Part shown: positions 38,429-39,767 of the stretch, one piece after another
Layout: each line of letters starts with the position of its first letter
How positions within the stretch are numbered: the first letter of the stretch is position 1
NCBI RefSeq assembly: GCF_004348685.1
Contig: NZ_SMKO01000081.1
Location: forward strand, 1-39,767
Origin: Nonomuraea deserti
GTDB taxonomy: Bacteria > Actinomycetota > Actinomycetes > Streptosporangiales > Streptosporangiaceae
DNA: 39,767 nucleotides
Reading direction: 5' to 3'
Translations under genes and position numbers: made by a program
Notes under the pieces: generated by a model
Told to the model about the DNA's origin: nothing
Databases searched by the model: none
The model's input: only the letters and a program-made list of their open reading frames with translations

Positions 38429-39767
38429 GGGCGAGCGCCATCCCGACCCATCGGGCCGCCTGCACCGCCAGTTCGCGCATGCGCTGGTCATCCTCCACGT
38501 GCCGCCGGTACTCGACCGTCACTACCGCGTTGCTGAACCTGAAGTGCACGGCGGCCGTGAAGGCCGGCTCCGAGTTCGTCTTGGCCACGTGCGTCCAGTC
38601 GGCTGCGAACGCTTCGTTGCCGAGCCCCTCCAGCTTCCGGGGCTCGCGGTAGACGATGGTGCCGTCCAGCGTGGCATGCGCCATGCGATAGGCGGAGTCG
38701 CGCGCGAAGGCGAAGTTCTGCCGTGCCTCGCCGACGTCTTCGCTCCGTTCGACGCCCACCTTCAGCGTGTAGGTCAGCCGATCCGGTACGTCCACCGAGA
38801 CATCGGAGCTCCAGTCGCAACTGCGCTGCTCGAACGGGAACGGCTCGTCCATGTCGGGCACCAGCTGGGCGAGCTGCTCATCCGTGAGGAGGCGGCAGAT
38901 GTCCGGCTGGGTGGTCACGTCGCCCGTCCCCGAGTCCGCGCCCGCGGGCACGACCGGGGTCGCGGGCAGGTTCGCGGGCGGCGGGGTGCGGGTGGTGCCC
39001 GCGGGCGACGGAGTCCCGCCGCGCCCGCCTCCCGAGGGCGGCCCGGCGGTGGAGGACGCGACGGTCGCCGTACGGTCCGGGACGAACGCCGCGGCGACGC
39101 CCGCCGACGTCCCGGCCACCACGACGGCCAGGCACGCCGCGACCGCGGCCAGCGCCCACGGCCGCGCCCGCAGCGCCGGCCGCCGGCCCAGCCGCAGCTC
39201 CACCGTGGTCTTGCCGGTGGCCCGGTCCGCCCGCCCCATCCGTTCCGCTGCGGCGATGTCCCGCATCGTCCGCTGCGCCGTCCACGCGTCCGGGCGCCGT
39301 GCCGGGTCCTCGGCGAGCAGCGCGTGCAGCAGCCGCCGCAGGCGGGCCGCCGGATCCTCCGTCTCCGCACCTCCGCCGGGGTGGTCGAGGCGCAGCGTGC
39401 CGGCGGGGCGATCACCGGCCCCGCGCCGCTCCTGCCCTCCAGGGCCGGGGCGGACACGGATGGTCGGCGCCCGGTCCTCCGGCGCCCCCGTCCCGTCCGC
39501 CCGGCCGGGCACGCCCCCACCGGCCGCGGCCCGGCCGGCCACACCCTGGCCGGTGCCCGGCCGGCCGGGCATGTTCCGTTCGGCCGCCGTCTGTTCGGGT
39601 GTGGTCTGGTTGGTGGCCGGTCGGTCGGGTGTCTTTGGTTCGGTCCGGTCGGGTGCCTGGTTGCTGGCCGGTTGGCCGGGCATGCCCTGGTTGGTGGCCG
39701 GTCGGTCGGGTGTCGGCCGGCCTGCCTGTCCGGGGGCGGGACGGCCGGTGGCGGGTGGTGGCAGGGG
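38418..39767 (-). CDS. second Ser/Thr kinase, C-terminal part (runs off the right edge)
   Basis: The frame is open to the window end. What remains of the kinase domain is its last helix, RLLHALLAEDPARRPDAWTAQRTM. A low-complexity region with repeated DRPATNQ and MPGQP/MPGRP-like units precedes it. A membrane helix (WALAAVAACLAVVVAGTSAGVAAAF), a Pro/Thr stalk and an outer domain (DICRLLTDEQLAQLVPD, RSCDWSSD) follow. The outer domain is similar in design to that of the next kinase (CTLLTEAQ..CVWQG), so the two genes look like a tandem duplication that diverged. The odd position of the repeats inside the kinase C-lobe is notable. The catalytic residues lie outside the window. Confidence 0.75.
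   Translation of the reverse strand, partial: PLPPPATGRPAPGQAGRPTPDRPATNQGMPGQPASNQAPDRTEPKTPDRPATNQTTPEQTAAERNMPGRPGTGQGVAGRAAAGGGVPGRADGTGAPEDRAPTIRVRPGPGGQERRGAGDRPAGTLRLDHPGGGAETEDPAARLRRLLHALLAEDPARRPDAWTAQRTMRDIAAAERMGRADRATGKTTVELRLGRRPALRARPWALAAVAACLAVVVAGTSAGVAAAFVPDRTATVASSTAGPPSGGGRGGTPSPAGTTRTPPPANLPATPVVPAGADSGTGDVTTQPDICRLLTDEQLAQLVPDMDEPFPFEQRSCDWSSDVSVDVPDRLTYTLKVGVERSEDVGEARQNFAFARDSAYRMAHATLDGTIVYREPRKLEGLGNEAFAADWTHVAKTNSEPAFTAAVHFRFSNAVVTVEYRRHVEDDQRMRELAVQAARWVGMALARGN
39606..39714. repeat. 28-bp exact repeat, 81-bp period, in the kinase coding region
   Basis: The stretch 39606-39633 is repeated exactly at 39687-39714 (core GGTGGCCGGTCGGTCGGGTG). It codes for TPDRPATNQ on the minus strand. 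Period 81 is a multiple of three, so unit number can change without a frameshift. Confidence 0.7.

Noticed and set aside
1..39767. CRISPR array, rRNA or tRNA gene
   Set aside because: No regular repeat-spacer pattern and no tRNA or rRNA signature was found on reading either strand; the tandem repeats seen have no spacers.

Overview
The window is very GC-rich and gene-dense. It has frequent GTG starts, many four-base start/stop overlaps, leaderless-looking promoters, a SARP-type regulator, Ser/Thr kinases and a DtxR/IdeR-type iron box. This points to the chromosome of a filamentous actinomycete; the mix of paralogues resembles Streptosporangiaceae such as Nonomuraea, but the genus is an inference.

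Layout. (1) 1-2784, plus strand: end of a sugar catabolic operon (FGGY kinase, LacD/YihT-type aldolase, Asp/Glu-racemase-like protein). (2) 2924-9546: a divergent catabolic island. A five-gene minus operon (class III CoA-transferase, citryl-CoA-lyase-like protein, LigB and LigA dioxygenase subunits, zinc-type dehydrogenase) faces an amidohydrolase and an IclR regulator; two copies of one operator lie in the shared promoter region. (3) 9653-11061: a TnpB-only insertion element that seems to have split a small secreted-peptide gene. (4) 11253-13504: an EF-G paralogue on the minus strand, preceded by a short leader ORF with a strong ribosome site. (5) 13873-20098: a compact, apparently undescribed RiPP-like locus: a WGxxGxxG small exported protein, a PqqD-like/M50 membrane peptidase, a 21-residue peptide gene, an E1/ThiF-like adenylating enzyme, and a divergent AfsR/SARP regulator with 11-bp-period direct repeats in the gap. 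(6) 20165-28511: housekeeping and accessory genes: FAD oxidase, iron-boxed siderophore-binding lipoprotein, YfcE-like phosphodiesterase, AHSA1/ArsR pair, nucleotidyltransferase, a frameshifted GalU-type pyrophosphorylase, a small helical protein, and an AlkZ-like glycosylase with an H-x-Q motif and an in-frame minisatellite. (7) 28636-34922: a stand-alone LanC-like protein with a three-cysteine (CCG) zinc site, convergent with a complete Dpp/Opp-type peptide ABC operon. (8) 35083-39767: a truncated acyl-CoA desaturase remnant, a beta-lactamase-family serine hydrolase, and two tandem Ser/Thr kinases, the second running off the right edge.

The best candidate for a new system is the 14.2-20.1 kb locus. 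Its peptide gene uses a near-perfect Shine-Dalgarno that contains the stop codon of the upstream thiF-like gene, is followed by an attenuator-like hairpin, and is flanked by two proteins whose N-termini look like PqqD/RRE peptide-binding domains. The architecture recalls microcin C and pantocin (peptide plus ThiF-like enzyme) but with a membrane metalloprotease and SARP control. All of this is read from sequence only; no database search was run.
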